A stretch of 64,000 nt of DNA from Paenibacillus abyssi (GTDB lineage: Bacteria; Bacillota; Bacilli; Paenibacillales; Paenibacillaceae): assembly GCF_014640295.1 (NCBI RefSeq), contig NZ_BMGR01000006.1, positions 237,689 through 301,688 of the forward strand. The letters run 5' to 3'. Below are positions 51,361 to 60,421 of this stretch, piece by piece. The notes under the pieces are model-generated. The model searched no databases and had not been told where the DNA came from. It was given only the letters and a program-made list of their open reading frames with translations. Made by a program: the position numbers and the translations under genes. Within the stretch, counting starts at the first letter, position 1, and each line of letters starts with the position of its first letter.

Positions 51361-51756
51361 TTAAATCTCCTCTTCCCCTGTGTTAATAAAATGATAGGCC
51401 GGACCTGACAGCCTCTCCAATACAATGGCCTGCAGCTCCTCGTTCAGCCCGATCTCTTTCAACGCGCCTTGCATACAGGAGAGCCATGCGTCCGCCCGCT
51501 CCTTGTTAATCGGAAAAGGCAGGTGGCGCGCCCGCATCATCGGATGTCCATTCTGGTCCGAATAAAGGGTAGGCCCGCCGAAAAATTGAGTAAGGAATAA
51601 ATATTGCTTTTCCATAACCGGTGTGATGTCTTCGGGAAATAACGGACCGATCAGCGGATGGGCCTGTACGCGAGGATAAAAGGCCTCCACAATACGGCGA
51701 ACCGTTGTTTCGCCGCCGATTGCTTCATAAAGAGTATGATAAGAGTTCATCGTCAT
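51361..51756 (-). CDS. Truncated hemoglobin (group II, YjbI-like)
   Basis: A 131-residue 2-on-2 globin. The proximal histidine is in RARHLPFPI and the conserved Trp of helix G in ADAWLSCM, with YLFLTQFFGGP in helix E. Such HbO proteins bind O2 or NO and may take part in oxidative or nitrosative stress responses. Two ATGs are close together; 51756 is eight bases from GGAG. The DUF2225 gene follows. Confidence 0.88.
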   Translation of the reverse strand: MTMNSYHTLYEAIGGETTVRRIVEAFYPRVQAHPLIGPLFPEDITPVMEKQYLFLTQFFGGPTLYSDQNGHPMMRARHLPFPINKERADAWLSCMQGALKEIGLNEELQAIVLERLSGPAYHFINTGEEEI

Positions 51757-51867
51757 TTTTGTTCTCCAATTTGAATAAATTTTGCACATAAATCGGTGCA
51801 GCGTGTAGATGTATTATACCATAAGCTTTACGGAAAGACGTTGTCATCCTTGTGTCATGGCTAAGCA

Positions 51868-51900
51868 ACAAAAAAAAGCCCGCAGCAGGGGCTGGCGGGC
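51868..51900 (-). terminator. Intrinsic terminator after the small membrane peptide
   Basis: On the minus strand GCCCGC and GCGGGC (51895-51900 and 51878-51883), with an inner AGC/GCT stem and loop, are followed by a run of eight or more U. It lies eight bases after the stop of the small frame and before the globin gene. Confidence 0.85.
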
Positions 51901-51908
51901 CTAACTTA

Positions 51909-52004
51909 TTAATAACTGCTCCACTCTTCTTCTCCGGATCCGACCAAGGACTGACGGATCACATATACAAACAAGCAAACGAGGATGCCGGCAATAATAC
52001 TCAT
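51909..52004 (-). CDS. Small single-span membrane peptide (31 aa)
   Basis: A 31-residue frame starting MSIIAGILVCLFVYVI, with one hydrophobic helix and a polar tail ending in EEEWSSY. AAGGAG lies eight bases before the ATG at 52004; an ATG six bases upstream (52010, 33 residues) is too close to it. A strong terminator follows. The ribosome binding site, hydrophobic segment and terminator together argue that this is expressed. Function unknown; too short to compare reliably by eye. Confidence 0.65.
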   Translation of the reverse strand: MSIIAGILVCLFVYVIRQSLVGSGEEEWSSY

Positions 52005-52180
52005 ATCCATCACTCCTTGCATTTGATTTAGGTCTATTGTAGCATAGCCGAATTAAAAAATCAGCACTTTTTTGCAAGCGTTTTCTAAAACTTTATTGGT
52101 AATTTTATACACAGATTAGGGATGTTTGTCCCCTTTGCACATATACCTATAGAAAGAGCTCACAGCAGGAGGCACAGGGC

Positions 52181-53248
52181 ATGCTCCGTTACCTTATACA
52201 TCCCGTTTTTCTTACGGCATGGGCTACCGTATTATTGGTTTTACTGCTTTCCGTATTCCCCGCCTCCGCCTTGCAGGCCGCGGTACGCGGGGTATCGATA
52301 TGGTGGGAGGTGCTGTTCCCGGCATTGTTTCCGTTCTTTGTCATTTCCGAGCTTTTGCTCGGCTTCGGCATCGTTCATTTCTTTGGTACGCTGCTTGACC
52401 CGCTGATGAGGCCCCTCTTCCGCATACCGGGGATCGGCGGTTTCGTCATGACGATGGGCTTTGCATCCGGTTATCCGGTAGGGGCCAGGCTAACCTCGCA
52501 GATATGGGAACAGAAACTCATTAACCGTACAGAAGGCGAACGCCTCGTCGCGTTTACGACGACGTCCGATCCCATCTTTCTGATCGGCGCCGTCTCGGTT
52601 GGCTTCTTTCACAATGCCGCCCTTGCGCCAGTGCTTGCCGCTGCCCATTACGGCAGCGCGCTGCTGGTCGGTCTGCTGATGCGTTATCATGACCGCCACG
52701 CGCCGGCAACGCCCCTCCAGCATAAAACCGATAGCGGGAGCCGTTATAACCGTTTTTCCGCCGCGCTGATAGCCATGCATGAAGCCCGGCTTCGCGATAA
52801 CCGCCCCTTCGGAAAGCTGATGACAGATGCGATTCAATCCGCATTACGATTGATGATGGTTGTCGGCGGGCTTGTCGTATTCTTCTCAGTCGTGATGGAG
52901 GTGCTGAGCAATGCAGGCATGGTCAGCTTTCTCTCCTCCTTCATCCAGTCGCTGTTTGTCGCTGCCGGGCTGCCTGAGAGGCTATCGGATGCCATCATTA
53001 ACGGGTTGTTCGAGGTTACATTAGGAGCCAGAGAGGCTGGAGCGAGCGGCGGAATGCTCATCCATCAAGCTGCCATCGCCGCATGGGTGTTATCGTGGGC
53101 CGGTTTATCCGTTCATGCGCAGGTTGCCAGCTTAATCAGCCGCACGGATATGCGCTACAAGCCATTCCTTATTGCCCGTTTGATTCACAGCCTGCTGTCG
53201 CTGGCGCTTGTATACTTATTGTGGGGCTGGGTCGGGCCGGTGGTGTAA
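52181..53248 (+). CDS. YlbJ-like sporulation integral membrane protein (nucleoside recognition/Gate domain)
   Basis: A 355-residue polytopic membrane protein with about eight spans and the nucleoside-recognition (Gate) domain pattern, including GFASGYPVGARL near residue 95 and GLFEVTLGAREA near 275. YlbJ in Bacillus is a sigma-E gene needed for spore cortex and heat resistance. This protein is shorter than Bacillus YlbJ (about 400). GGAGG precedes the ATG at 52181. Assignment to YlbJ rather than another Gate protein is probable, not certain. Confidence 0.78.
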   Translation: MLRYLIHPVFLTAWATVLLVLLLSVFPASALQAAVRGVSIWWEVLFPALFPFFVISELLLGFGIVHFFGTLLDPLMRPLFRIPGIGGFVMTMGFASGYPVGARLTSQIWEQKLINRTEGERLVAFTTTSDPIFLIGAVSVGFFHNAALAPVLAAAHYGSALLVGLLMRYHDRHAPATPLQHKTDSGSRYNRFSAALIAMHEARLRDNRPFGKLMTDAIQSALRLMMVVGGLVVFFSVVMEVLSNAGMVSFLSSFIQSLFVAAGLPERLSDAIINGLFEVTLGAREAGASGGMLIHQAAIAAWVLSWAGLSVHAQVASLISRTDMRYKPFLIARLIHSLLSLALVYLLWGWVGPVV

Positions 53249-53316
53249 CATTGTGTTCCGCTTCTTTTTCCGATATCATCTAAACTAAGATTAAGATGCG
53301 GAAGGAGCTACCCGGC

Positions 53317-54114
53317 GTGAAATATGCCGTATTAGATCGTGGAGACAGCCTCTCCCAGGAGCTTGCCAAGCGATTTCACGAATTGGCGGCCGCACAAGGC
53401 TTCGAGAGAAATGACCAATTTCCGGAGACCGTCATATCGATTGGCGGAGACGGAACACTCTTACATGCCTTTCACACGTTCATGGATCAAATGCATGACG
53501 TTGCCTTCGTCGGTGTACATACCGGCCATCTAGGGTTCTATGCCGACTGGAAAGCCGATGAGCTGGACGAGCTGGTTGCCGTGATGGCATCTGCCGAGCC
53601 CAAGCGGGTTCGCTATCCGCTGGCGCAGATTGAGCTGGAAACAAAGGAAGGGCCTGCCAGCTATCTGGCGCTTAACGAATTCACACTGAAAGGCGTTGAC
53701 GGCACACTCGTTGCCCAAATCAACATCAATGATGAAATGTTCGAAATGTTCAGGGGGGACGGGATCGTGATCTCTACCCCTACCGGAAGCACGGCTTACA
53801 ATAAAAGCGTCGGCGGGGCTGTCATCCACCCGTCCATTCCTTCGTTGCAGATCGCCGAGATTGCATCCATCAACAACCGCGTGTTTCGAACGCTTGGTTC
53901 CTCCGTCATTTTGCCGGAGCACCATCATTGCGATATCATATCCAAGAAAGAGCAGAGATTGCTGCTGACCATTGATCACGTCAATATCGAACGTGAGGAT
54001 ATTCACTCGATCCGCTGCAGCGTATCCGATCGCAGGGTATGTTTTGCAAGATACCGTCCGTTTCCGTTCTGGAATCGCGTACGGGAAGCATTCCTCGGCT
54101 ATGAAGTGAAATAA
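53317..54114 (+). CDS. nadK: NAD kinase
   Basis: A 265-residue NAD kinase that makes NADP from NAD and ATP. The GGDGT motif is in SIGGDGTLLHAFHT near residue 45, followed by GHLGFYADW and the STPTGSTAYNKSVGG substrate-binding stretch. Bacillus has a second paralogue, so this may be one of two. GTG 53317 is preferred: AAGGAG is about nine bases upstream, while the ATG at 53296 lacks one. The stop overlaps the next start (TAATG). Confidence 0.9.
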   Translation: MKYAVLDRGDSLSQELAKRFHELAAAQGFERNDQFPETVISIGGDGTLLHAFHTFMDQMHDVAFVGVHTGHLGFYADWKADELDELVAVMASAEPKRVRYPLAQIELETKEGPASYLALNEFTLKGVDGTLVAQININDEMFEMFRGDGIVISTPTGSTAYNKSVGGAVIHPSIPSLQIAEIASINNRVFRTLGSSVILPEHHHCDIISKKEQRLLLTIDHVNIEREDIHSIRCSVSDRRVCFARYRPFPFWNRVREAFLGYEVK

Positions 54115-55856
54115 TGAAAGAATTTCGAATGTATTTCCGGTTTGTTAAGCCATACCGATGGCTGGTCGCGCTGACGCTCGTTATCGGTATGGTTAAATTT
54201 TCAATTCCGTTAATGATGCCGCTGTTTCTAAAATATGTCGTGGATGACATTCTACTTGCACCTGAGCTTGTATTGGATGCTAAAGTTTCTAAGCTCCTGA
54301 CCGTTATCGGATTCGCTTTTGTCCTGTTCGTCATCGTCCGGTATCCGATCGAGTATTTCCGCCAGTACTTCGCTCAGCTGACAACCAGCCGGATATTATT
54401 TGACCTTAGAAATCAACTGTACGCGCATCTGCAGCGATTGTCCCTGCGCTTTTATCAAAACCGCAAGTCCGGCGAGATTATCTCGCGGGTCATGAACGAT
54501 GTTGAACAGACCAAATCCATTGTCGAGACGGGCATGATGAACATTTGGCTGGACATCTTCACTCTGTCGATCGCCCTGATTATTATGTCCCAGATGAATG
54601 CGACGCTCACTTTGGTTGCTGTACTTATTCTTCCTTTTTATGCATTTGCGGTGAAAAAGCTCTACAAAAGGCTGCGCAATTATTCACGTTCCCGATCTGC
54701 TGCGCTTGCGGATATGCAAGGTTATTTGAATGAGCATGTGAACGGGATTCCGGTCGTCAAAAGCTTCACCCTGGAAGCTCATGAGCAAAAACAGTTCGGC
54801 GGCAAAAACGGCAATTTCCTTGAGCGCGCGCTCGCGCTTACGCGGTGGAACGCGCTGACCAATGCCATCATTAACACGCTAACCGAAATTGCGCCGCTGC
54901 TCGTTTTAGCTTATGGCGGGTATTTAGTCATTAATCAGCAATTATCGATCGGTGAATTTGTCGCTTTCTACGGATACCTCGACCGGCTATATACGCCGCT
55001 TCGCAGGCTTGTTAATGCTTCGACGGAGTTAACCCAGGCTTCCGCCTCGCTGGAGCGTGTGATGGACCTGTTCGATGAACCGTCGGATGTGAAGGATGGT
55101 CCGTCAGCGAAGCCGCTGCCGAAAGTCCGGGGTGCCATTGAATTTGAGGATGTCTGGTTTCGATACAAGGAAGATACAGACTGGGTGCTGCGCTCTGCAA
55201 GCCTGAGGATCGAGCCCGGCCAGACGGTAGCCCTTGTCGGCATGAGCGGCGGCGGGAAATCGACCTTGATCAGCCTGCTCCCGCGATTCTATGACATCGG
55301 GCAAGGCCACATTCGGATTGACGGTCATTCGATCCAAGACGTTACGCTGCACAGTCTGCGTTCCCAGATCGGCATGGTGCTGCAGGATAATATTCTATTC
55401 AGTGGAAGCGTACGCGAAAACATTATGCTTGGGAATCCAGATGCATCCGAAGCCCAAATGATCGATGCCGCGCAAAGAGCCAATGCTCATGATTTCATCA
55501 TGAACCTGCCGGATGGCTACGATACGGAAATCGGGGAGAGGGGCGTTAAGCTCTCCGGCGGCCAAAAGCAGCGGGTAGCCATCGGGAGGGTATTCCTGAA
55601 AGATCCTGCAATTCTTATCCTGGATGAAGCGACATCGGCGCTTGATCTGGAATCGGAGCATCTCATTCAAGAATCGCTGCAGGTTTTGGCTGAAACCCGA
55701 ACGACCTTGATTGTCGCGCATCGCCTGTCCACGATAACGCATGCGGATCAGATTATCGTAATTGAGCAAGGCGAAGTCGTTGAGCGGGGAACCCACGATC
55801 AGCTAATGGCACAGAACGGCGCTTATGCCAGACTCTATAGTGTGCAGCATTTATAA
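54114..55856 (+). CDS. ABC transporter ATP-binding/permease protein (YwjA-like exporter)
   Basis: A 580-residue half-transporter with six membrane spans (about 15-300) and a nucleotide-binding domain with Walker A GMSGGGKST, signature LSGGQ and Walker B ILILDEATS. Its sequence pattern closely follows YwjA of Bacillus, a homodimeric exporter of the lipid-A/drug type whose substrate is unknown. The ATG overlaps the nadK stop, suggesting co-transcription with nadK. Confidence 0.88.
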   Translation: MKEFRMYFRFVKPYRWLVALTLVIGMVKFSIPLMMPLFLKYVVDDILLAPELVLDAKVSKLLTVIGFAFVLFVIVRYPIEYFRQYFAQLTTSRILFDLRNQLYAHLQRLSLRFYQNRKSGEIISRVMNDVEQTKSIVETGMMNIWLDIFTLSIALIIMSQMNATLTLVAVLILPFYAFAVKKLYKRLRNYSRSRSAALADMQGYLNEHVNGIPVVKSFTLEAHEQKQFGGKNGNFLERALALTRWNALTNAIINTLTEIAPLLVLAYGGYLVINQQLSIGEFVAFYGYLDRLYTPLRRLVNASTELTQASASLERVMDLFDEPSDVKDGPSAKPLPKVRGAIEFEDVWFRYKEDTDWVLRSASLRIEPGQTVALVGMSGGGKSTLISLLPRFYDIGQGHIRIDGHSIQDVTLHSLRSQIGMVLQDNILFSGSVRENIMLGNPDASEAQMIDAAQRANAHDFIMNLPDGYDTEIGERGVKLSGGQKQRVAIGRVFLKDPAILILDEATSALDLESEHLIQESLQVLAETRTTLIVAHRLSTITHADQIIVIEQGEVVERGTHDQLMAQNGAYARLYSVQHL

Positions 55857-55874
55857 TAATGTCCTTAACAAAAC

Positions 55875-55911
55875 AAACGCCAGCAGCTCCGATCAGGAGC
55901 CGCTGGCGTTT
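55875..55911. terminator. Bidirectional terminator overlapping the end of the YutD gene
   Basis: AAACGCCAGCAGCTCC and GGAGCCGCTGGCGTTT pair (one mismatch) around a GATCA loop. The YutD stop TGA lies in the loop and its last codons form one arm, so the hairpin is coding and terminator at once. The exporter gene ends 19 bases upstream on the plus strand. Confidence 0.85.
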
Positions 55912-56267
55912 ACTGTTTCTTCACTGCTTGTGACTGGTTCTTGCGGCTGGCTGCTGTCTTTTCCTTTGTCTTTCGGATCGGAATCCTGCTTCTTGCCCGG
56001 CACTTTTTGCAGGACAAAGTAGGCGCAGCCAAAATTGCAATATTCATTGATATAATCTGAAATACTGGAAAAGGCCGAATCTTTCGTTGCTTTAGGATGA
56101 TTTTCTTTAAAAAAACCTTTCAATCGAAGCTGGCTGTAACCCCAATCCCCGATAATATAATCGTATCGTTCCAGAACTTCGCTGTACCGATCGCGAAACA
56201 CTTCTGCATTCCATGCATCCTTATGCTCGTGAATAAGCTCGTATGTCCTGCCACCGATATGAATCAA
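55893..56267 (-). CDS. YutD family protein
   Basis: A 124-residue protein. The first 95 residues (YELIHEHKDAWNAEVFRDRY and NEYCNFGCAYFVL) match the YutD family; the Ser/Asp/Lys-rich tail is extra. Function unknown. It is 17 bases after lipA on the same strand. The last codons and stop codon lie inside a terminator hairpin. Confidence 0.82.
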   Translation of the reverse strand: MIHIGGRTYELIHEHKDAWNAEVFRDRYSEVLERYDYIIGDWGYSQLRLKGFFKENHPKATKDSAFSSISDYINEYCNFGCAYFVLQKVPGKKQDSDPKDKGKDSSQPQEPVTSSEETVNASGS

Positions 56268-56284
56268 GGCGTTTCCACTCCTCT

Positions 56285-57181
56285 TTAGTTCGTTGCAGCC
56301 TGGGACTCTGCCGCAGACTGCACTTGCTCATGTGCATGATAGGAGCTGCGCACGAGAGGTCCTGATTCCACATGACTGAAACCGCGCTTCAGTCCTTCCT
56401 GCTTAAGCTGTGCAAACTCATCCGGATGAACATACCGTTCGATCGCCAGATGATTCGGTGTTGGCTGCAAATATTGGCCTAACGTCAATATATTGCAATC
56501 GACAGCTCTTAAATCATCCATAGCCTGCAATATTTCATCCCATGTCTCCCCGACACCAAGCATGATGCTTGATTTGGTCGGAATATTCGGCTTCATCGCT
56601 TTTGCCCGGCGCAGAAGCTCAATCGAGCGTTCATACTTTGCCTTGGCGCGAACCCGATCCGACAACCGCTCAACTGTTTCGATATTATGATTGAGGATAT
56701 CGGGTTTAGCATCCATTACGGTCTGCAACGCATCCCAATTCCCCATAAAGTCAGGAATCAGCACTTCTACACTGCATAATGGCAATTTTTTGCGAATCTC
56801 ACGAATCGTCTCGGCGAAGATTAAAGCACCGCCATCCGCCAGATCGTCACGCGCCACGGATGTAACGACACAATGCTGTAATCCCATCTGTTCGGCAGCT
56901 TCCGCCACCCGCTGCGGCTCTTGAAGGTCAAGCTCCGTCGGCATGCCGGTGTTTACCGCGCAGAAACGGCAAGCCCGCGTACAAATATCCCCTAATATCA
57001 TGAACGTGGCCGTACGATTCGCCCAACATTCATAAATATTCGGACAACGCGCCTCCTCGCAAACGGTATGAAGCGTTTTGGAACGCATCATATCTTTGAG
57101 CTCTGTATAGTTGCCGCCTGTCGTCAGCTTTATTCGAAGCCAGTCCGGCTTAGGTTCTTTGTTCACTTGCTTTGTACTCAT
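56285..57181 (-). CDS. lipA: Lipoyl synthase
   Basis: A 298-residue radical SAM enzyme that inserts two sulfurs into octanoyl groups on carrier proteins. Both iron-sulfur clusters are visible: [12 protein letters not shown] (auxiliary) near residues 36-47 and CTRACRFC (SAM cluster) near 64-71, plus the conserved C-terminal serine region [10 protein letters not shown]. It is the first gene of lipA-yutD, divergent from the YunA gene, as in Bacillus. Confidence 0.95.
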   Translation of the reverse strand: MSTKQVNKEPKPDWLRIKLTTGGNYTELKDMMRSKTLHTVCEEARCPNIYECWANRTATFMILGDICTRACRFCAVNTGMPTELDLQEPQRVAEAAEQMGLQHCVVTSVARDDLADGGALIFAETIREIRKKLPLCSVEVLIPDFMGNWDALQTVMDAKPDILNHNIETVERLSDRVRAKAKYERSIELLRRAKAMKPNIPTKSSIMLGVGETWDEILQAMDDLRAVDCNILTLGQYLQPTPNHLAIERYVHPDEFAQLKQEGLKRGFSHVESGPLVRSSYHAHEQVQSAAESQAATN

Positions 57182-57308
57182 GAAGGCATACCTTCTTTCT
57201 ATTCCAACAGGCCATGGCCTGCCTGCATTATTCTTCTCGTCCTATTATAACAATGAATCGGATAAAAACCAATGATTTGCAAATGATAACAGGTAAGTAA
57301 GGAGGTGT

Positions 57309-58361
57309 ATGGATTTGAATATTCCCAAATTGCTTCGCAGTGGATTAGCAGCCGCAATGGTATCCGGATTGCTTCTTTCGTTGCCATTACCGCCGCTTCA
57401 TGCCCATGCCGGCCGAACACTAATGTCCATGGCTTCGACTCCGGAGCAGAATCAGTTCGCACAGCGGCGCGAATTATTCGACGACATGAGCACAGTAACA
57501 GGCATTGCTTGGTATTACTTGGCGGCAATCGACCAATATGAGCGCACCTTAACAAAAGCGCATGCCAAAAAAAGGCCTAAATCACCCGGTCTGGTCGGCA
57601 TTTATATTAAGCCTGAGGATTGGAGCGGGCATCTGAACCCGAATGCAGAGGATACTGTGCCTGCATCTATCCATTGGTTTGGAGGCATCGGCCGGGATGG
57701 AAACGGCGACGGCAAAGCCGATCGCGGCGACGATGCGGATCTGCTCTACACAATCGCCAATCATCTGCTGCAGTTTGGAACCTCGGAACAGGACTTTGCT
57801 ATTGGATTGTGGGAGTATTATCATAATACCCGTGCCGTGCAAAGGATCACGCAGTTCGCAAAAATCTATTCCACCTTCGACCAGCTCGAATTATTCGAGC
57901 ATGCCTTCCCCGTGCCTGTCGGTAACGACTACTCTTATCGCAGCACCTGGGGCTCGGGACGGAGCTGGGGCGGTTACCGCATCCACGAGGGGACGGACAT
58001 CTTTGCCGATTACGGGCTGCCGGTTCGCAGCACCTGTTATGGCGTCGTCGAGATCAAAGGCTGGAACAAATACGGCGGCTGGCGGATCGGCATTCGCGAT
58101 CTAGATAATATCTATCATTATTACGCTCACCTCTCCGGCTATGAAAAAACAGTCGAAGTCGGTGATGTCGTCAAGCCCGGCCAAACCATCGGTTGGGTAG
58201 GCAGCTCAGGCTACGGCAAACCGGGCACGCAAGGCAAATTTCCGCCGCATCTTCACTATGGCGTATACCGAGACCGCGGGCTTGTCGAATGGCCGTTTGA
58301 TCCGTATCCGCTGCTGCATCAGTGGGAGCAAAACGAACGCCGCAAGAAAAAGAAACACTGA
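57309..58361 (+). CDS. Secreted M23 family metallopeptidase (YunA-like)
   Basis: A 350-residue exported peptidase. A signal peptide covers residues 1 to about 35. A middle region with a DGNGDGKADRGDDADL calcium-loop-like stretch near 130-145 precedes the M23 LytM domain (about 215-335) with HEGTDIFAD, YYHYYAHLSGY and PHLHYGVY supplying the zinc ligands. This may cleave peptidoglycan cross-bridges. Divergent from lipA as in Bacillus yunA. The ATG at 57309 is only three bases from GGAGG; the TTG at 57315 is spaced better and may be the real start. Confidence 0.86.
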   Translation: MDLNIPKLLRSGLAAAMVSGLLLSLPLPPLHAHAGRTLMSMASTPEQNQFAQRRELFDDMSTVTGIAWYYLAAIDQYERTLTKAHAKKRPKSPGLVGIYIKPEDWSGHLNPNAEDTVPASIHWFGGIGRDGNGDGKADRGDDADLLYTIANHLLQFGTSEQDFAIGLWEYYHNTRAVQRITQFAKIYSTFDQLELFEHAFPVPVGNDYSYRSTWGSGRSWGGYRIHEGTDIFADYGLPVRSTCYGVVEIKGWNKYGGWRIGIRDLDNIYHYYAHLSGYEKTVEVGDVVKPGQTIGWVGSSGYGKPGTQGKFPPHLHYGVYRDRGLVEWPFDPYPLLHQWEQNERRKKKKH

Positions 58362-58377
58362 CTCGGGTACGTTATCT

Positions 58378-59199
58378 TCACTCTTTTGCAGAACCGCTTT
58401 CCATGACGCCGGGCGATGGTTCAACCGGCGCTTCAATGAGCGGTTCTTCGTCGTTCCGGGGCTGCTGCATCGGCAGCGTGATGTTAGGGGCACCGGACGA
58501 GGACTCCCCGACAGGGTTGCCTTTATTATCGTAATAATACATCGGTACGTCACCGACGACGAGCAGATAGGAAATTGGAATCTCGGTTTCCACAATTTCC
58601 GGCTTCGTGTCAAAGGGAATAATAATCGCCACTTCAGCAACGATCCGGATAAACACTTCAACGAGAATCATATTGATTCCGGCATCCTTCTGCCGCGTGT
58701 TCAGATCCACCTGCACTGCTCCGACCGGCTCGAACTTTACCGGCACCCGCGGTCCGAAAGAAGCGATTACGGCGCTGCCAATCGCCTGGCCGACAGGAAT
58801 ATGCTCGGGCACTTTTTTGATTTCTTCAAGTGTCTCCTGAACGGTGCCGATCGTTTCGGACGTTATCCGCATATGCTCGGCATAATTGATCATGAACCCG
58901 GAGATTTTACCGGTACCGTTTGTTTTCCAATCGATCAAATCCTCGGAGGTGGTATGCGTGGCCACTTGCTCGCTGATCGCTTTGTTAATCGCTTGGGTCG
59001 CAATCTGTTTTACCCGCAGCTGGGCAACATGCATTAAAGGCGGACGTAAATTCCGCTCGATATAGATGAAGGTCTGAACGGTAAAGATAAAGAAGATCAG
59101 CAGCACGATGACCAAAAGATTGCGCCTGCTCCATCTAATCCTACTGCCTCCGCTGCGCCGCCTGCTGCTGCGCCAGCCTCTTCTTCCCCACCTCGCCAT
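58378..59199 (-). CDS. Sporulation protein YunB
   Basis: A 273-residue protein with a very basic N-terminus, one membrane span (about 28-46) and a soluble domain containing QAINKAISEQVA and YAEHMRI typical of YunB. YunB is made under sigma-E in Bacillus and is needed for normal sporulation. The Pro/Glu-rich tail (about 245-273) is variable. It ends 17 bases from the end of the YunA gene on the opposite strand. Confidence 0.87.
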   Translation of the reverse strand: MARWGRRGWRSSRRRSGGSRIRWSRRNLLVIVLLIFFIFTVQTFIYIERNLRPPLMHVAQLRVKQIATQAINKAISEQVATHTTSEDLIDWKTNGTGKISGFMINYAEHMRITSETIGTVQETLEEIKKVPEHIPVGQAIGSAVIASFGPRVPVKFEPVGAVQVDLNTRQKDAGINMILVEVFIRIVAEVAIIIPFDTKPEIVETEIPISYLLVVGDVPMYYYDNKGNPVGESSSGAPNITLPMQQPRNDEEPLIEAPVEPSPGVMESGSAKE

Positions 59200-59282
59200 C
59201 CTGTTCCCTCCTTTCTCGATGTCCGCACTGCAACGCCACGCCTCCTGTCCTTCTCTTCACCAGCTTATGCTGCCAAGTCCCA

Positions 59283-59317
59283 AAAAAGAAGAAAGACCCT
59301 GCTTCAGCGGCAGGGTC
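59283..59317 (-). terminator. Intrinsic terminator of the aldo/keto reductase gene
   Basis: GACCCTGC and GCAGGGTC (59310-59317 and 59295-59302) pair, followed on the minus strand by TTTCTTCTTTTTTG. It lies 12 bases after the stop. Confidence 0.85.
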
Positions 59318-59328
59318 CGACTTATGCG

Positions 59329-60306
59329 CTATTCAACATCAGCTTGATTGACTTCCTTTATCAGATCCGCAGGCCATGCCCAATCGCTGATCTCCACAGC
59401 TTCTGTAACATGATGCAGTTTGCTTGCACCAATAATCGCAGAGGTTACCGCAGGCTGGTTCAATACCCATGAAAGAGCGAATTGGGACAAACTGACCTCA
59501 TGCCTCTCCGCGATCGCTCGATATTGCTCCACCAAGCTGAAATTGCGTGCGGTAAAATAATTTTTCAGCAGCTTTTCTCCGTGTGCGGCGCGGCTTTCGG
59601 GCGGTACGTCCTCATGGCTTTTGTACTTCCCTGAGAGCATGCCTCGTGCCATCGGACTATATACCATGACGCCAACACCCTCTGACTGGCAAAACGGCAG
59701 CATTTCCTGTTCGATCTCGCGGGACAGCAGGTTATATTGCGGCTGAACGGAAATAAATTTTTGGAGATTGAGTTTCTCGCTTATACCATGGGATTTCGCA
59801 ATTTGCCATGCTGCGTAGTTCGAGCAGCCGATGTATCGCACTTTCCCTTGATGGACCAGATCATCCAATGTTTGCAGCGTCTCTTCCAATGGCGTATTGG
59901 GGTCGAAAATATGCACCTGGTAGAGGTCGATATAATCCGTTTGTAAGCGGCGCAGGGAGTTTTCAACTTCCCTCATGATATGAGTACGTGACAGCCCTGA
60001 ATCATTGTTCCCGTGACCTGTCCGTATGCCGACCTTTGTGGCCAGCACGACCTGATCTCTTCTTCCCTTAAGGGCACGTCCAAGGATCGCCTCCGACTCT
60101 CCGGTACCGTAAGGAACCGCTGTGTCTTGGCCTTTGCCGTAATAGTTGGCCGTATCGATAAAATTAATGCCTTGAGCGAGTGCAGTATCCAAAATCGAGA
60201 TCGAAGCCTCTTCATCGATCCATCTGCCAAATGCCATCGTTCCTAAACAAAGGGAAGAGACCTCCAAGCCGGTATGGCCCAGTTTTTTATAGCGCACCTT
60301 ATCCAC
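59329..60306 (-). CDS. Aldo/keto reductase
   Basis: A 325-residue TIM-barrel NADPH-dependent oxidoreductase. Catalytic Asp and Tyr lie in DTANYYGKG near residue 51-57, a Lys in LATKVGI and His in YQVHIFD. The order and length resemble YhdN/YdhF-type general stress reductases acting on small aldehydes or methylglyoxal; the natural substrate is uncertain. It stands alone with its own terminator. Confidence 0.88.
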   Translation of the reverse strand: MDKVRYKKLGHTGLEVSSLCLGTMAFGRWIDEEASISILDTALAQGINFIDTANYYGKGQDTAVPYGTGESEAILGRALKGRRDQVVLATKVGIRTGHGNNDSGLSRTHIMREVENSLRRLQTDYIDLYQVHIFDPNTPLEETLQTLDDLVHQGKVRYIGCSNYAAWQIAKSHGISEKLNLQKFISVQPQYNLLSREIEQEMLPFCQSEGVGVMVYSPMARGMLSGKYKSHEDVPPESRAAHGEKLLKNYFTARNFSLVEQYRAIAERHEVSLSQFALSWVLNQPAVTSAIIGASKLHHVTEAVEISDWAWPADLIKEVNQADVE

Positions 60307-60421
60307 TCCTGACTATTGATATTTTGGAAGCAGTCTGAAGGTAGTTTACGCTTGAAATGTGAAATAATCAACTCGCGAGTGAACCGGTGCGCACTTCCCG
60401 GTCTATTCACTTCACTTTACG

